This document shows positions 36,671-44,222 of a DNA stretch of 64,000 nucleotides, in pieces. This DNA comes from Paractinoplanes lichenicola. GTDB lineage: Bacteria; Actinomycetota; Actinomycetes; Mycobacteriales; Micromonosporaceae. Where the stretch lies: positions 186,001-250,000 of the forward strand of contig NZ_JAENHO010000003.1 in the NCBI RefSeq assembly GCF_016785085.1, given 5' to 3'. Each line of letters starts with the position of its first letter. Position 1 is the first letter of the stretch. A program made the translations under genes and the position numbers. The notes under the pieces were generated by a model, which was not told the origin of the DNA, did no database searches, and saw only the letters and a list, made by a program, of their open reading frames with translations.

Positions 36671-37063
36671 TCACTTCCCGAGGTTGATCGCGGCGGTGTA
36701 GGAGTCCTTGGCCCGGTCGACGACCGACAGGTTCGCCTGGTACGCGCGCTGGGCCATCATCATCTGGGCCATCTGCGAGCTCAGGTCGATGTCCGGCTTG
36801 CGCACGTAGCCCTGGTTGTCGGCGAGCGGGTTGTCCGGGTCGTGCACCAGCACACCCTCGGCACTGCCGAACGCGACCCCGCCCACCTGAGCGCCGTTGC
36901 CGTCCTGGGCCTCCTGGGCGACGACATAGCGCGCCTGGAACGCCTTCTCGGACGTACGGCTGGTGTTGTCCATGTTGGCGATGTTGTCGGAGACGGCGTC
37001 CAGCCACTTGCGGTAGACGGTCACGCCGGACCCGGCGACCCCGATAGCGTTGAAAGTGCTCAT
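36671..37063 (-). CDS. flgC: Flagellar basal-body rod protein FlgC
   Basis: A 130-residue proximal rod subunit with N-terminal IGVAGSGVTVYRKWLDAVSDNIANMD and C-terminal QMAQMMMAQRAYQANLSVVDRAKDSY. It starts 2 bp after flgB. Confidence 0.95.
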   Translation of the reverse strand: MSTFNAIGVAGSGVTVYRKWLDAVSDNIANMDNTSRTSEKAFQARYVVAQEAQDGNGAQVGGVAFGSAEGVLVHDPDNPLADNQGYVRKPDIDLSSQMAQMMMAQRAYQANLSVVDRAKDSYTAAINLGK

Positions 37064-37065
37064 CG

Positions 37066-37413
37066 TCAGGCTCCCTTGATCGCGTCGCGCAGCATCGAGT
37101 ACTTGGTGTCCAGCGCCCGGAGGGTCAGCTGGTAGCGCATCGTCGTGTCGATGTGGGAGAGCGTCTCCTCGTCGAGGTTGACGTTGCTGCCGTTGAGCCG
37201 GGTCGGCTCCAGCGACGACTTGGTCTGCGGAGCGACTCCCAGCGGCGACAGGCCCTTGGCGACGGCGCCGCGCAACGCCTCCTCGAACTCAACCTTACGA
37301 GCCTTGTAGCCTGGGGTTTCGATGTTCGCAATATTGTTCGCGATAGCGCTCTGCCGGGCCGCGAGGCCGGTGACCGCGACGCGCAGGGCGGACGACGAGA
37401 CATCGTCGAACAC
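37066..37413 (-). CDS. flgB: Flagellar basal-body rod protein FlgB
   Basis: A 115-residue proximal rod subunit with LAARQSAIANNIANIETPGYKARKVEFEEAL and a C-terminal helix with TMRYQLTLRALDTKYSMLRDAI. The start is GTG 37413 with AAGGAG upstream. It is first gene of the flgB-flgC-fliE-fliF-fliG-fliH-fliI operon. Confidence 0.95.
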   Translation of the reverse strand: MFDDVSSSALRVAVTGLAARQSAIANNIANIETPGYKARKVEFEEALRGAVAKGLSPLGVAPQTKSSLEPTRLNGSNVNLDEETLSHIDTTMRYQLTLRALDTKYSMLRDAIKGA

Positions 37414-37486
37414 AGCAGCTCCTTGTGTAGGTCCAAGGGCGCCGATCCGTGGCAGTTCGGTGAGCGATCCGTCGCTCGTACATTGC

Positions 37487-37514
37487 AGTTCGGTTGGTGC
37501 GCCGATTCGCTGAG
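37487..37514 (-). promoter_or_regulatory. Sigma-28-type promoter for flgB operon
   Basis: On the minus strand CTCA (37514-37511), 16-bp spacer, ACCGAACT (37494-37487), one mismatch from GCCGA. It shares CTCAGCGAATCGG with the fliJ promoter. The predicted leader is about 65 nt. Confidence 0.6.
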
Positions 37515-37521
37515 CGTCAGA

Positions 37522-37539
37522 CGGTTGCCAGCAGGTTGC
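37522..37539 (-). promoter_or_regulatory. TcrA-like direct repeat upstream of flgB
   Basis: GCAACCT-N4-GCAACCG on the minus strand, seven bases upstream of the flgB -35. One mismatch to GCA(A/C)CCG-N4-GCA(A/C)CCG, the TcrA box as I recall it. Position suits an activator. Confidence 0.6.
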
Positions 37540-37550
37540 TGAAACGCGAG

Positions 37551-37588
37551 AACGCCCCGGGGCCCCGCATAGGGGGTCCCGAGGCGTT
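37551..37588. terminator. Terminator after the fliD-fliS operon
   Basis: An imperfect GC-rich inverted repeat (37551-37566 with 37572-37588) just past the stop of the 110-residue gene, in the gap before the flgB promoter. Confidence 0.6.
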
Positions 37589-37600
37589 CCGGCCGGCTCG

Positions 37601-37933
37601 TCACATGGCCCGGTCGACGTAGACGGGTCGTTTGACCGCCTCTCCCGTCTCGATCCGGGTCGTCATCGACATCTGCTGGCGGGTCGCGGTCATCCGCCGG
37701 GCGATCTCCTCCGCCACCCTGAGCTGGCGGGTCAGGATCTCGTCGGCCCGCGGCTTGAGCTCCAGCGGCAGGGCGCCCAGCTCCGTCGGCGGCTTCCACA
37801 GGCTGGCCGGCGGCGTCTCGGCGTGCCGGTGCTCGTCGTCCAGCATCGCCTCGATCGACGCCACGTCCAGCTCGAGCTCGTCCAGCGCATCGCTCCAGGC
37901 GTGCCGCCAGTCTCCGCCGCTCACGGTGCTCAT
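37601..37933 (-). CDS. Small helical protein downstream of fliS, unknown
   Basis: A 110-residue acidic/basic protein, mostly helical, with a C-terminal amphipathic helix (LTRQLRVAEEIARRMTATRQQM) and a conserved-looking tail PVYVDRAM. I do not recognise a family. It follows fliS by 7 bp in the fliD operon, where fliT-type chaperones often sit, so a chaperone role is possible but unproven. Confidence 0.7.
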   Translation of the reverse strand: MSTVSGGDWRHAWSDALDELELDVASIEAMLDDEHRHAETPPASLWKPPTELGALPLELKPRADEILTRQLRVAEEIARRMTATRQQMSMTTRIETGEAVKRPVYVDRAM

Positions 37934-37940
37934 CCGCTCG

Positions 37941-38327
37941 TCAGCCGGCCACCGCCGCGGCCGCGGCGTCGCGCCAGGCGTCGCGCAGCGGCTCGACGAA
38001 ACCGCGGCAGACGGCGACCCGCTCGGGGCTCTTGGCGATGTTCGCCCCGATCAGCTCGGTGATCAGGTAGCCGTACAGGTTGGCCAGGCCCGGGGCGCCC
38101 GACCAGGCCTCGACGTCGAGGCTGACCTGCAGCTCGATGACGATCTCCTGGGCGTGCGTGATCTTCTCGTGGGCGGTCTCGAGATCGCCGGCCCGCAGGG
38201 CCTCCTCGCCCTGGCCCAGGTCGAGGACCAGGCGGTCGTACAGCATGATCAGCAGCTTGGCGGGCGAGGCGGTCTGGATCGAGTCCTGCAGGTAGCGGTT
38301 GCGGAGGTTCGGGGCGGTCACGGTCAT
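37941..38327 (-). CDS. fliS: Flagellin export chaperone FliS
   Basis: A 128-residue helical chaperone for flagellin. Family blocks are RNRYLQDSIQTASPAKLLIMLYDRLVLDL and ISHAQ-like ITHAQEIVIELQVSLD, with LYGYLITELIGANIAKS in the third helix. ATG 38327 follows AGGAGACCG. It lies between fliD and the 110-residue gene. Confidence 0.93.
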   Translation of the reverse strand: MTVTAPNLRNRYLQDSIQTASPAKLLIMLYDRLVLDLGQGEEALRAGDLETAHEKITHAQEIVIELQVSLDVEAWSGAPGLANLYGYLITELIGANIAKSPERVAVCRGFVEPLRDAWRDAAAAAVAG

Positions 38328-38373
38328 CGGTCTCCTAAGTCAGGGCCCTGCGATGGCTGGTCGGGGCGGTGGA

Positions 38374-39765
38374 TCAGAGGCCGGAGAGCTGGCCGGCGAG
38401 CCAGGTGGACTGGTTCTTGAGCTTGCCCAGGGAGGTCTCGAGGTCGGAGTACTGCTTCTGCAGCGCGGTCTTCTTGGCCGCGAGCCGGATGTCCCAGTTG
38501 CTGATCTGGCTGTTGAGGCCGTCGATCTCGTTCTTGCGACCGGTGATGACCGAGGTGACGTTGGTGGTCTGGTCGCCCGCGAACTTCTCCATCTGGTCGG
38601 CGAACTCGATGCCGGCCGCCTGGATCTGCAGCGGGTTCTCGTTGTAGGCGGTGGTGAACTTGGCCGAGTCGAAGGTGAGCTTGCCGGTGCTGTCGAGCGC
38701 CACGCCGAACTTCGACATCGAGACGGTGAGCTTCTCGAGGTTGGTCTTGGTGGCCGCGTCGCTCGGCTGCGTCTTGTCGTACGAGGGGTTCGTGTAGGTC
38801 AGGCCCAGGCTGATCTTGCTGAGCAGGGCCTGCGAGATGTTGCGGACCGAGAAGTCACCGGTGAGCGGCGAGCCCTTCTTGGTGGCCGCGTCGTAGGCGG
38901 TCTGCCGGCCGATCTCCGAGAGCGAGTTGTTGGCCGCGTCCACCAGCGCCTGCATCTTGCTGGCGATGCCGCTGACGTCCTGGTCGGAGGTGATCGTCAC
39001 GTCGTTCTCGAGCTTCGAGACGGTGATCGAGACACCCGGCATGAGCTTGCTGAAAGTGTTGGTGTCACTGGTGACGGAGTAACCACCGTTGTCGGCGTTG
39101 TCGTCGCCGCCACCGATGTCGAGCTGGGCGTTGGCGGCGGTGGCCACGTTCATCAGGGGCGAGGTGACGCCGTCGAGCCCGCTGTCGATCCGGAAGGCAT
39201 TGCTGCTGCCCGTCTTGGCCCCGCTGATCTGCAGGATGTCGCTGCTGCCGCCGGTGGTGACCACCGTGGCCTTGAGGCCGATGCCGGCCGCGTTGATAGC
39301 GGCGGCGACCGCCTTCGGCGACTTGTCGTCGCCCAGCGTGATCGTGTTGACCTTGTCGTTGGTGCTGCCGTCGAGCGGGCCGGTGGTGATCTGGATGGTG
39401 CCGGAGCTGATGTCGCCGCTGGTCGGCACCTTGGCCGTGGTGATCTGGTTCTTGGCCAGGCTCTTGACGTTGAACACGGTGGTCCCGGAGGCGCCGTTGG
39501 TGCCGGTCACGGCGGTGGCGGTCACGGAGCTGGAGCTCGACGTGGCCTTGACCCCGCGCCAGGTGCTGAGCTGGCCCAGGCTGTCCGCGGTGTTCTTCAT
39601 CGACGTCAGCGCGGCGTTCACCGACTGGTAGGAGGCGACCGCGGTCTGGGCGGTCGTCACCTTCGACTTGAGCCGGTTCTGGGGTGCGGCCTCGACCTGC
39701 ATCAGCGAGCTGATCATGGAGGAGGTCTGAAGGCCACTGACGAGTCCGTCAACCGAAGTGCTCAC
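38374..39765 (-). CDS. fliD: Flagellar filament capping protein FliD
   Basis: A 463-residue cap protein. The N-terminus has VDGLVSGLQTSSMISSLMQVEAAPQNRLKSKV (FliD_N) and the C-terminus a coiled coil with INGLNSQI-like EIDGLNSQISNWDIRLAAKKTALQKQYSDLE. GTG 39765 is the start. It is first gene of fliD-fliS-110 aa, with its own promoter. Confidence 0.93.
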   Translation of the reverse strand: MSTSVDGLVSGLQTSSMISSLMQVEAAPQNRLKSKVTTAQTAVASYQSVNAALTSMKNTADSLGQLSTWRGVKATSSSSSVTATAVTGTNGASGTTVFNVKSLAKNQITTAKVPTSGDISSGTIQITTGPLDGSTNDKVNTITLGDDKSPKAVAAAINAAGIGLKATVVTTGGSSDILQISGAKTGSSNAFRIDSGLDGVTSPLMNVATAANAQLDIGGGDDNADNGGYSVTSDTNTFSKLMPGVSITVSKLENDVTITSDQDVSGIASKMQALVDAANNSLSEIGRQTAYDAATKKGSPLTGDFSVRNISQALLSKISLGLTYTNPSYDKTQPSDAATKTNLEKLTVSMSKFGVALDSTGKLTFDSAKFTTAYNENPLQIQAAGIEFADQMEKFAGDQTTNVTSVITGRKNEIDGLNSQISNWDIRLAAKKTALQKQYSDLETSLGKLKNQSTWLAGQLSGL

Positions 39766-39798
39766 CGGAGCCTGCCTTTCACTGCTTTAAGACGAAGC

Positions 39799-39827
39799 GG
39801 GGGCAGCCGCTTTTGACGGCTACCCCC
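39799..39827 (-). terminator. Hairpin downstream of fliC, at the fliD transcript start
   Basis: An 11-bp stem with one mismatch (39799-39809 with 39817-39827) and a 7-base loop. It lies 75 bp past the fliC stop and can terminate fliC, but it also falls at the predicted 5' end of the fliD mRNA (start about 39824). Confidence 0.55.
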
Positions 39828-39830
39828 ACC

Positions 39831-39857
39831 TATTCGGCCGTTCGCCGATGAGATTCA
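39831..39857 (-). promoter_or_regulatory. Sigma-28-type promoter for fliD operon
   Basis: On the minus strand TGAA (39857-39854), 15-bp spacer, GCCGAATA (39838-39831). This is closer to the WhiG/FliA consensus TAAA-N15-GCCGATAA than to the CTCA variant used elsewhere here. Confidence 0.6.
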
Positions 39858-39865
39858 GTTGCTTA

Positions 39866-39883
39866 CGGTGGCAGTTCGGTTAG
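39866..39883 (-). promoter_or_regulatory. TcrA-like direct repeat upstream of fliD
   Basis: CTAACCG-N4-GCCACCG on the minus strand, eight bases upstream of the fliD -35; a further GCAACTG follows three bases later. Spacing and position match the flgB copy. Confidence 0.45.
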
Positions 39884-39901
39884 CGCACCAGTTCGCTTCG
39901 C

Positions 39902-41143
39902 TTAGCGCAGCAGCGACAGGACGTTCTGCGCCGACTGGTTGGCCTGGGACAGCATCGAGGTGCCGGCCTGGGTCAGGATCTGCGACCGGGTGAAGGACAC
40001 CATCTCCTGCGCCATGTCGGTGTCACGGATACGCGACTCCGACGCGGACAGGTTCTCGACCGCCACGTTGAGGTTGTTGATGGTGTGCTCGAAGCGGTTC
40101 TGCACAGCACCGAGCGTGGCCCGGCTGTCCGTGACCGACGACAGGGCCTTGTCGATCGCCTTGAGCGCGGCGTCGGGGTCCTTGGTGAGGTCGAGGGCCG
40201 CGGTGCCGAGCGTCTCGGAGTCGACGCCGCCGATCGAGATGCCGATCTTCTGGTTGGCGTTCGCGCCGACCTGGAACTTGCCGGTGTTGCCGCCGGTCTT
40301 CGTCATCGTGCTGGAGTCGATCGTCGCGTCGGTCAGCACGCCACCGGTGTTGTCGGCCACCGAGAAGTCGCCGGAGCCGGACATCGAGTAGGTCGTGTTG
40401 TTCTGCGCGTCGACCTTGGCCGACATGGTGATCTCGTTGCCCTGGTAGCCGGCCGCCTTGAGGGCCTTCTCGGTCGCCGTGTTGACGGCCTTGGCCAGGT
40501 CTTGCGCGCTGGAGCCCTCGGGCAGCGCGTCGACCTGGACGGTGATCGGCGTCGAGGCGAGGTCGGTGCCGTTCGGGCTCTTGGTGCCGCCGCCGACCTT
40601 GCCGATGTCGAAGCTGAACCCACCGGCGGCGGTGGCGCCGGCCGGCAGGGCCGCCGCCTCGCCGGTGACGGCGTCTTTCGGAATGGTGGTGGACGTGGCC
40701 TTGACGGTGTTGCCGAAGGTGCCGTCGAGCAGGTTCTGCTTGCCGAACGCCGTGCTCTTGCCGATCCGGTCCAGTTCGGCGTTGAGCTGGCCCATCTCCT
40801 TGTTGGCGGCGTCGGCGGCCGACGAGTCGGTGGCGCCCGAGTTGGCCGCCTGCACCGACAGGTCACGCATGCGCTGCAGGATGGCGGTGGTCTCGTTGAG
40901 CGCGCCTTCAGCAGTCTGCGCGACCGAGACACCGTCCTGCGTGTTGCGGACGGCGACCTTGAGACCGCCGACCTGCGAGCGCAGGCCCTCGGAGATCGAG
41001 AGGCCGGCCGCGTCGTCGGCGGCCCGGTTGATGCGGAAACCACTGGACAACTTCTCCAGCGACTTCGACATCTGGCTGTCGGTGACCGACAGGTTCCGGT
41101 AGGCGTTCTGCGCGGCGATGTTCTGGTTGATACGAAGACCCAT
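39902..41143 (-). CDS. fliC: Flagellin FliC
   Basis: A 413-residue filament subunit. The N-terminal D0/D1 (MGLRINQNIAAQNAYRNL, LSSGFRINRAADDAAGL) and C-terminal D1/D0 (SRIRDTDMAQEMVSFTRSQIL, ending NVLSLLR) regions are canonical; the variable centre (about 170-330) is Thr/Ala/Gly-rich. ATG 41143 has AAGGAGGA eight bases upstream. It is the only flagellin gene in the window and is monocistronic. The leader suggests CsrA control. Confidence 0.96.
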   Translation of the reverse strand: MGLRINQNIAAQNAYRNLSVTDSQMSKSLEKLSSGFRINRAADDAAGLSISEGLRSQVGGLKVAVRNTQDGVSVAQTAEGALNETTAILQRMRDLSVQAANSGATDSSAADAANKEMGQLNAELDRIGKSTAFGKQNLLDGTFGNTVKATSTTIPKDAVTGEAAALPAGATAAGGFSFDIGKVGGGTKSPNGTDLASTPITVQVDALPEGSSAQDLAKAVNTATEKALKAAGYQGNEITMSAKVDAQNNTTYSMSGSGDFSVADNTGGVLTDATIDSSTMTKTGGNTGKFQVGANANQKIGISIGGVDSETLGTAALDLTKDPDAALKAIDKALSSVTDSRATLGAVQNRFEHTINNLNVAVENLSASESRIRDTDMAQEMVSFTRSQILTQAGTSMLSQANQSAQNVLSLLR

Positions 41144-41150
41144 GAGTGCT

Positions 41151-41191
41151 TCCTCCTTGAGGGGTCTTGGAGCGGCCCATCCATGGGGCCG
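41151..41191 (-). promoter_or_regulatory. Candidate CsrA-binding leader of fliC
   Basis: The predicted leader (start near 41201) folds a 6-bp stem (41191-41186 with 41178-41173) with 7-base loop CATGGAT, displaying GGA. Thirty bases on, the Shine-Dalgarno CAAGGAGGA holds two more GGA. One loop GGA plus one over the ribosome site is the arrangement by which CsrA blocks Bacillus hag translation. Confidence 0.55.
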
Positions 41192-41207
41192 TGGCCTTAC
41201 GCCAGGC

Positions 41208-41236
41208 CGATCGGCGCGGTGCCGACGGTTCATGAG
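41208..41236 (-). promoter_or_regulatory. Sigma-28-type promoter for fliC
   Basis: On the minus strand CTCA (41236-41233), 17-bp spacer, GCCGATCG (41215-41208). Predicted leader is about 58 nt. The gap to flgN also holds AACCCG repeats near 41269-41285. Confidence 0.68.
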
Positions 41237-41331
41237 CAGTGTGCGAGATTTCCTCGTGCATTTCCGGCGAACCCGAAGAAACCCGAGTGAGACTCACATG
41301 AACCGGTAATGCACCGGATCGGGCTAAATCC

Positions 41332-41359
41332 CTCAGTGGAGTCGCAGACATGCCGACGT
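41332..41359 (+). promoter_or_regulatory. Sigma-28-type promoter for flgN operon
   Basis: CTCA (41332-41335), 16-bp spacer, GCCGACGT (41352-41359). The predicted start near 41366 supports translation from GTG 41414 rather than the upstream in-frame ATG at 41309. Confidence 0.68.
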
Positions 41360-41413
41360 GTCCGAATGAGCGGGTTGACCCGGGCCCGACCGGAGGCGAG
41401 ACGGAGGACCAGG

Positions 41414-41899
41414 GTGAGTCTGACCGACCTGGCCAGCGTCCTGTGGCGTTCACGTGAGCTGCTCGAGATGCTGTTGTTCAAGCTGGAGGAGGAGCAGCTG
41501 CTCCTCGCGGCCAACCGCTCCCGCTGGCTGAGCCACGCCACCCGGGAGGTCGAGGTGGTGCTGGAGCAGATCCGGCAGACCGAGGTCATCCGGGCCGCCT
41601 ACGCGCAGGACGTCGCCGTCGAGCTCGGGCTCTCACCCGAGGCCTCGCTCGGCGAACTGGCCGACGCCGCCCCCGCGCCCTGGTCCGATCTGCTGCATCA
41701 GCACCGCAAGGCGTTCCTGCTCCTCACGTCCGAGATCAGTGCCCTGGCCGACGTCAACCGTGACCTGCTCACAGCCGGGCAACGCGCAGCACGCGAAACC
41801 ATGCTCGCGTTCGCCGAAACTGTGGAAACGTACGGACCGCAAGGCCAGACCGTTTCCGGCGGCATCCGCCGCTCCAGCCTGGTGGATGAGGCGATCTGA
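41414..41899 (+). CDS. flgN: FlgN-type export chaperone
   Basis: A 161-residue helical protein directly before flgK. LASVLWRSRELLEMLLFKLEEEQLLL and VEVVLEQIRQTEVIRAAYAQDVA match the FlgN family, which escorts FlgK and FlgL. GTG 41414 has ACGGAGG upstream and lies after the predicted promoter. Its stop shares a base with the flgK ATG. Confidence 0.82.
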   Translation: MSLTDLASVLWRSRELLEMLLFKLEEEQLLLAANRSRWLSHATREVEVVLEQIRQTEVIRAAYAQDVAVELGLSPEASLGELADAAPAPWSDLLHQHRKAFLLLTSEISALADVNRDLLTAGQRAARETMLAFAETVETYGPQGQTVSGGIRRSSLVDEAI

Positions 41900-43308
41900 T
41901 GGCTAGTTCATTCAGTGGCATCAACACGGCGCTCACGTCGCTCTACGCGCAGCGCCGCGGCCTGGACATCACGGGCCAGAACATCGCGAACGCGAACACC
42001 GAGGGATACACGAAGCAGCGGGTGCGCATGGCGTCGCAGACCGGCAGCCTCAACCCCGGTGTGTACGCGACGACGACGCAGGTCGGCAACGGCGTGACCG
42101 TGGCCGGCGTCGAGCGCGGCCGCAACGCGTACCTGGAGGAACGCGGGCGTACCGAGCACGCGAACTCGGCCTACCTGCAGAGCCAGAAGGCCGCGTACGG
42201 GCAGATCGAGAGCGTCCTGGCCGAGCCGAGCGACACCGCGTTGCAGGCCCGGCTGCACGACATGTGGGACGGCTGGAACGACGTCGCCAACAACTGGCAG
42301 GACCCGTCGACCCGCTCGTCGCTGCTCGAGAAGAGCCGTACGGTGGCGATCACCCTGAACGACACGCGGGCCTCGCTCGCCAGTCAGTTCGGCGCGAACC
42401 GCAACGAGATGAGCGCGTTCGTGGATCAGGTCAACACGATGGCCGACAACATCGCGAAGATGAACAACCAGGTCGTCGTGGCCCGGGCGGCCGGCCTCGA
42501 GACGAACGAGCTGCAGGACCAGCGGGACGTGGCCGTCATGAAGCTCTCCGAGCTGGTCGGCGCCACCTCGCTGGCCAAGACCGACGGCTCGATCAACGTC
42601 TACGTCGGAACGTCGCCGCTGGTCAGCGACTTCTCGACGCGCAAGCTGGAGCTCTCCGGCCCGCCCAACCTCGACTCGTGGACGCCGACCACCCAGGTCG
42701 CGCTCAAGTGGGCCGGCACCGACACGACCGCGCCCGCGGGCGGCACCATGGGCTCGATGCTCGACACGATGAACACCATCATCCCGGGCATCTCGGGCCA
42801 GCTCGACGCCGTGGCCAAGGGCCTGGCCGACAGCGTCAACGGCCTGACCACGACCGGGTACGACGTCAACGGCGACCCGGGTACGGCGTTCTTCTCGGGC
42901 GACAACGCGCGCGATCTCAAGGTCGCGATCGACAACCCCGACAAGGTCGCCTTCTCGGCCGGCAACCCCAAGGCCGTGCCGCCCGAGGTGGCCGCGATCG
43001 ACAACGACCGGGCCGACGAGCTGGCCGCGCTCGGCACCTCGCAGAACGGCCCCGACGCCACCTATCAGCAGATGATCGGCCAGCTCGGGGTGGCCTCGCA
43101 GTCCTCGTCGCGGCGCAGTGAGATCCAGGACGCCGTACGGGATCAGGTCGACACCTCGCGCGAGGCCGAGTCGGGGGTCAACCTCGACGAGGAGATGACC
43201 AACCTGCTGACCTTCCAGCGCGGTTACGAGGCGGCCTCGCGGGTGCTCACCACGATCGACTCCATGCTCGATCAGTTGATCAACCGCACCGGTCTCGTCG
43301 GCCGCTAG
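41899..43308 (+). CDS. flgK: Flagellar hook-associated protein 1 FlgK
   Basis: A 469-residue hook-filament junction protein. The N-terminus INTALTSLYAQRRGLDITGQNIANANTEGYTKQRV and C-terminus VNLDEEMTNLLTFQRGYEAASRVLTTIDSMLDQLIN are canonical. ATG overlaps the flgN stop; flgL follows after 15 bp. Confidence 0.95.
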   Translation: MASSFSGINTALTSLYAQRRGLDITGQNIANANTEGYTKQRVRMASQTGSLNPGVYATTTQVGNGVTVAGVERGRNAYLEERGRTEHANSAYLQSQKAAYGQIESVLAEPSDTALQARLHDMWDGWNDVANNWQDPSTRSSLLEKSRTVAITLNDTRASLASQFGANRNEMSAFVDQVNTMADNIAKMNNQVVVARAAGLETNELQDQRDVAVMKLSELVGATSLAKTDGSINVYVGTSPLVSDFSTRKLELSGPPNLDSWTPTTQVALKWAGTDTTAPAGGTMGSMLDTMNTIIPGISGQLDAVAKGLADSVNGLTTTGYDVNGDPGTAFFSGDNARDLKVAIDNPDKVAFSAGNPKAVPPEVAAIDNDRADELAALGTSQNGPDATYQQMIGQLGVASQSSSRRSEIQDAVRDQVDTSREAESGVNLDEEMTNLLTFQRGYEAASRVLTTIDSMLDQLINRTGLVGR

Positions 43309-43323
43309 CGGTAGGGGGCTCGC

Positions 43324-44220
43324 ATGACCATTCCCAGCAGGGTCACCGACACCAGCATGCGGCACCGCATGCTGGGCGACCTCAACCGCAGCATGGCCAA
43401 GGGGCAGAAGCTGCAGGAGCAGATCTCCAGCGGCAAGCAGCTCAGCCGGCCCTCCGACTCGCCGACCGGCACGGTCACGTCGCTGCAGTTGCGCGGCGAG
43501 ATGCGGGCCACGCAACAGTTCTCGCGCAACGCCGACGACGGCCTCGGCTGGCTCGGCACCATTCAGGACAAGCTCGGCGACGCGTCAGGACAGATCATCC
43601 GCGTACGGGATCTGACCGTGCAGGGCCTCAGCTCGGCGAACAACGCGTCGGCGCGCGAGGCGATCGCCGTCGAGATCGACAACATCCGCCAGTCGATGAT
43701 CGGCGAGGCGAACACCAAATACCTGGGCCGGCCCGTCTTCGGCGGAACCACGCCGGGTGCGGTCGCCTTCAGTGAGACCGGCGATTACGTCGGCAATGAC
43801 GGGCAGACGACCCGGTCGGTCGGACCGAACGCCAAGGTACGAATCGACACGACCGGCGCCGAGGCGTACGGAGCGAACGGCAGTGACACTCAGCTCTTCA
43901 AGGTGCTGGGTGACATTTCGGCGGCGCTTCGCTCCAATGACGACGTTGCCCTGAACACCGGTCTGTCGAATCTAGATACGGCGCACGATTTACTAAAGTC
44001 CACCCTTTCGGACGTTGGCGCCCGATATAATCGGATTACGCAGATGAAGCAGTCCGCTGATGATCACTTGCTGTCCGTGACGTCGCAGCTGTCCGATATC
44101 GAGGATGTCGACCTGCCCAAGGCGATTATGGAATTGCAGATCCAGCAGACGTCTTATCAGGCCGCCCTGGCCGCCTCGGCCAAGGTGATCCAGCCCTCGC
44201 TCATCGATTTCCTGAGGTGA
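43324..44220 (+). CDS. flgL: Flagellar hook-associated protein 3 FlgL
   Basis: A 298-residue flagellin-related junction protein. Residues 1-45 (VTDTSMRHRMLGDLNRSMAKGQKLQEQISSGKQLSRPSDSP) and the C-terminal helix (LPKAIMELQIQQTSYQAALAASAKVIQPSLIDFL) are typical. The last 200 bases are less GC-rich than the surroundings. Confidence 0.94.
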   Translation: MTIPSRVTDTSMRHRMLGDLNRSMAKGQKLQEQISSGKQLSRPSDSPTGTVTSLQLRGEMRATQQFSRNADDGLGWLGTIQDKLGDASGQIIRVRDLTVQGLSSANNASAREAIAVEIDNIRQSMIGEANTKYLGRPVFGGTTPGAVAFSETGDYVGNDGQTTRSVGPNAKVRIDTTGAEAYGANGSDTQLFKVLGDISAALRSNDDVALNTGLSNLDTAHDLLKSTLSDVGARYNRITQMKQSADDHLLSVTSQLSDIEDVDLPKAIMELQIQQTSYQAALAASAKVIQPSLIDFLR

Positions 44221-44222
44221 CC

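Noticed and set aside
37448-37465. A further flagellar promoter or box (CTCACCGAACTGCCACGG, minus strand)
   Set aside because: It resembles the fliD repeat but lies downstream of the predicted flgB start and has no matching -10.
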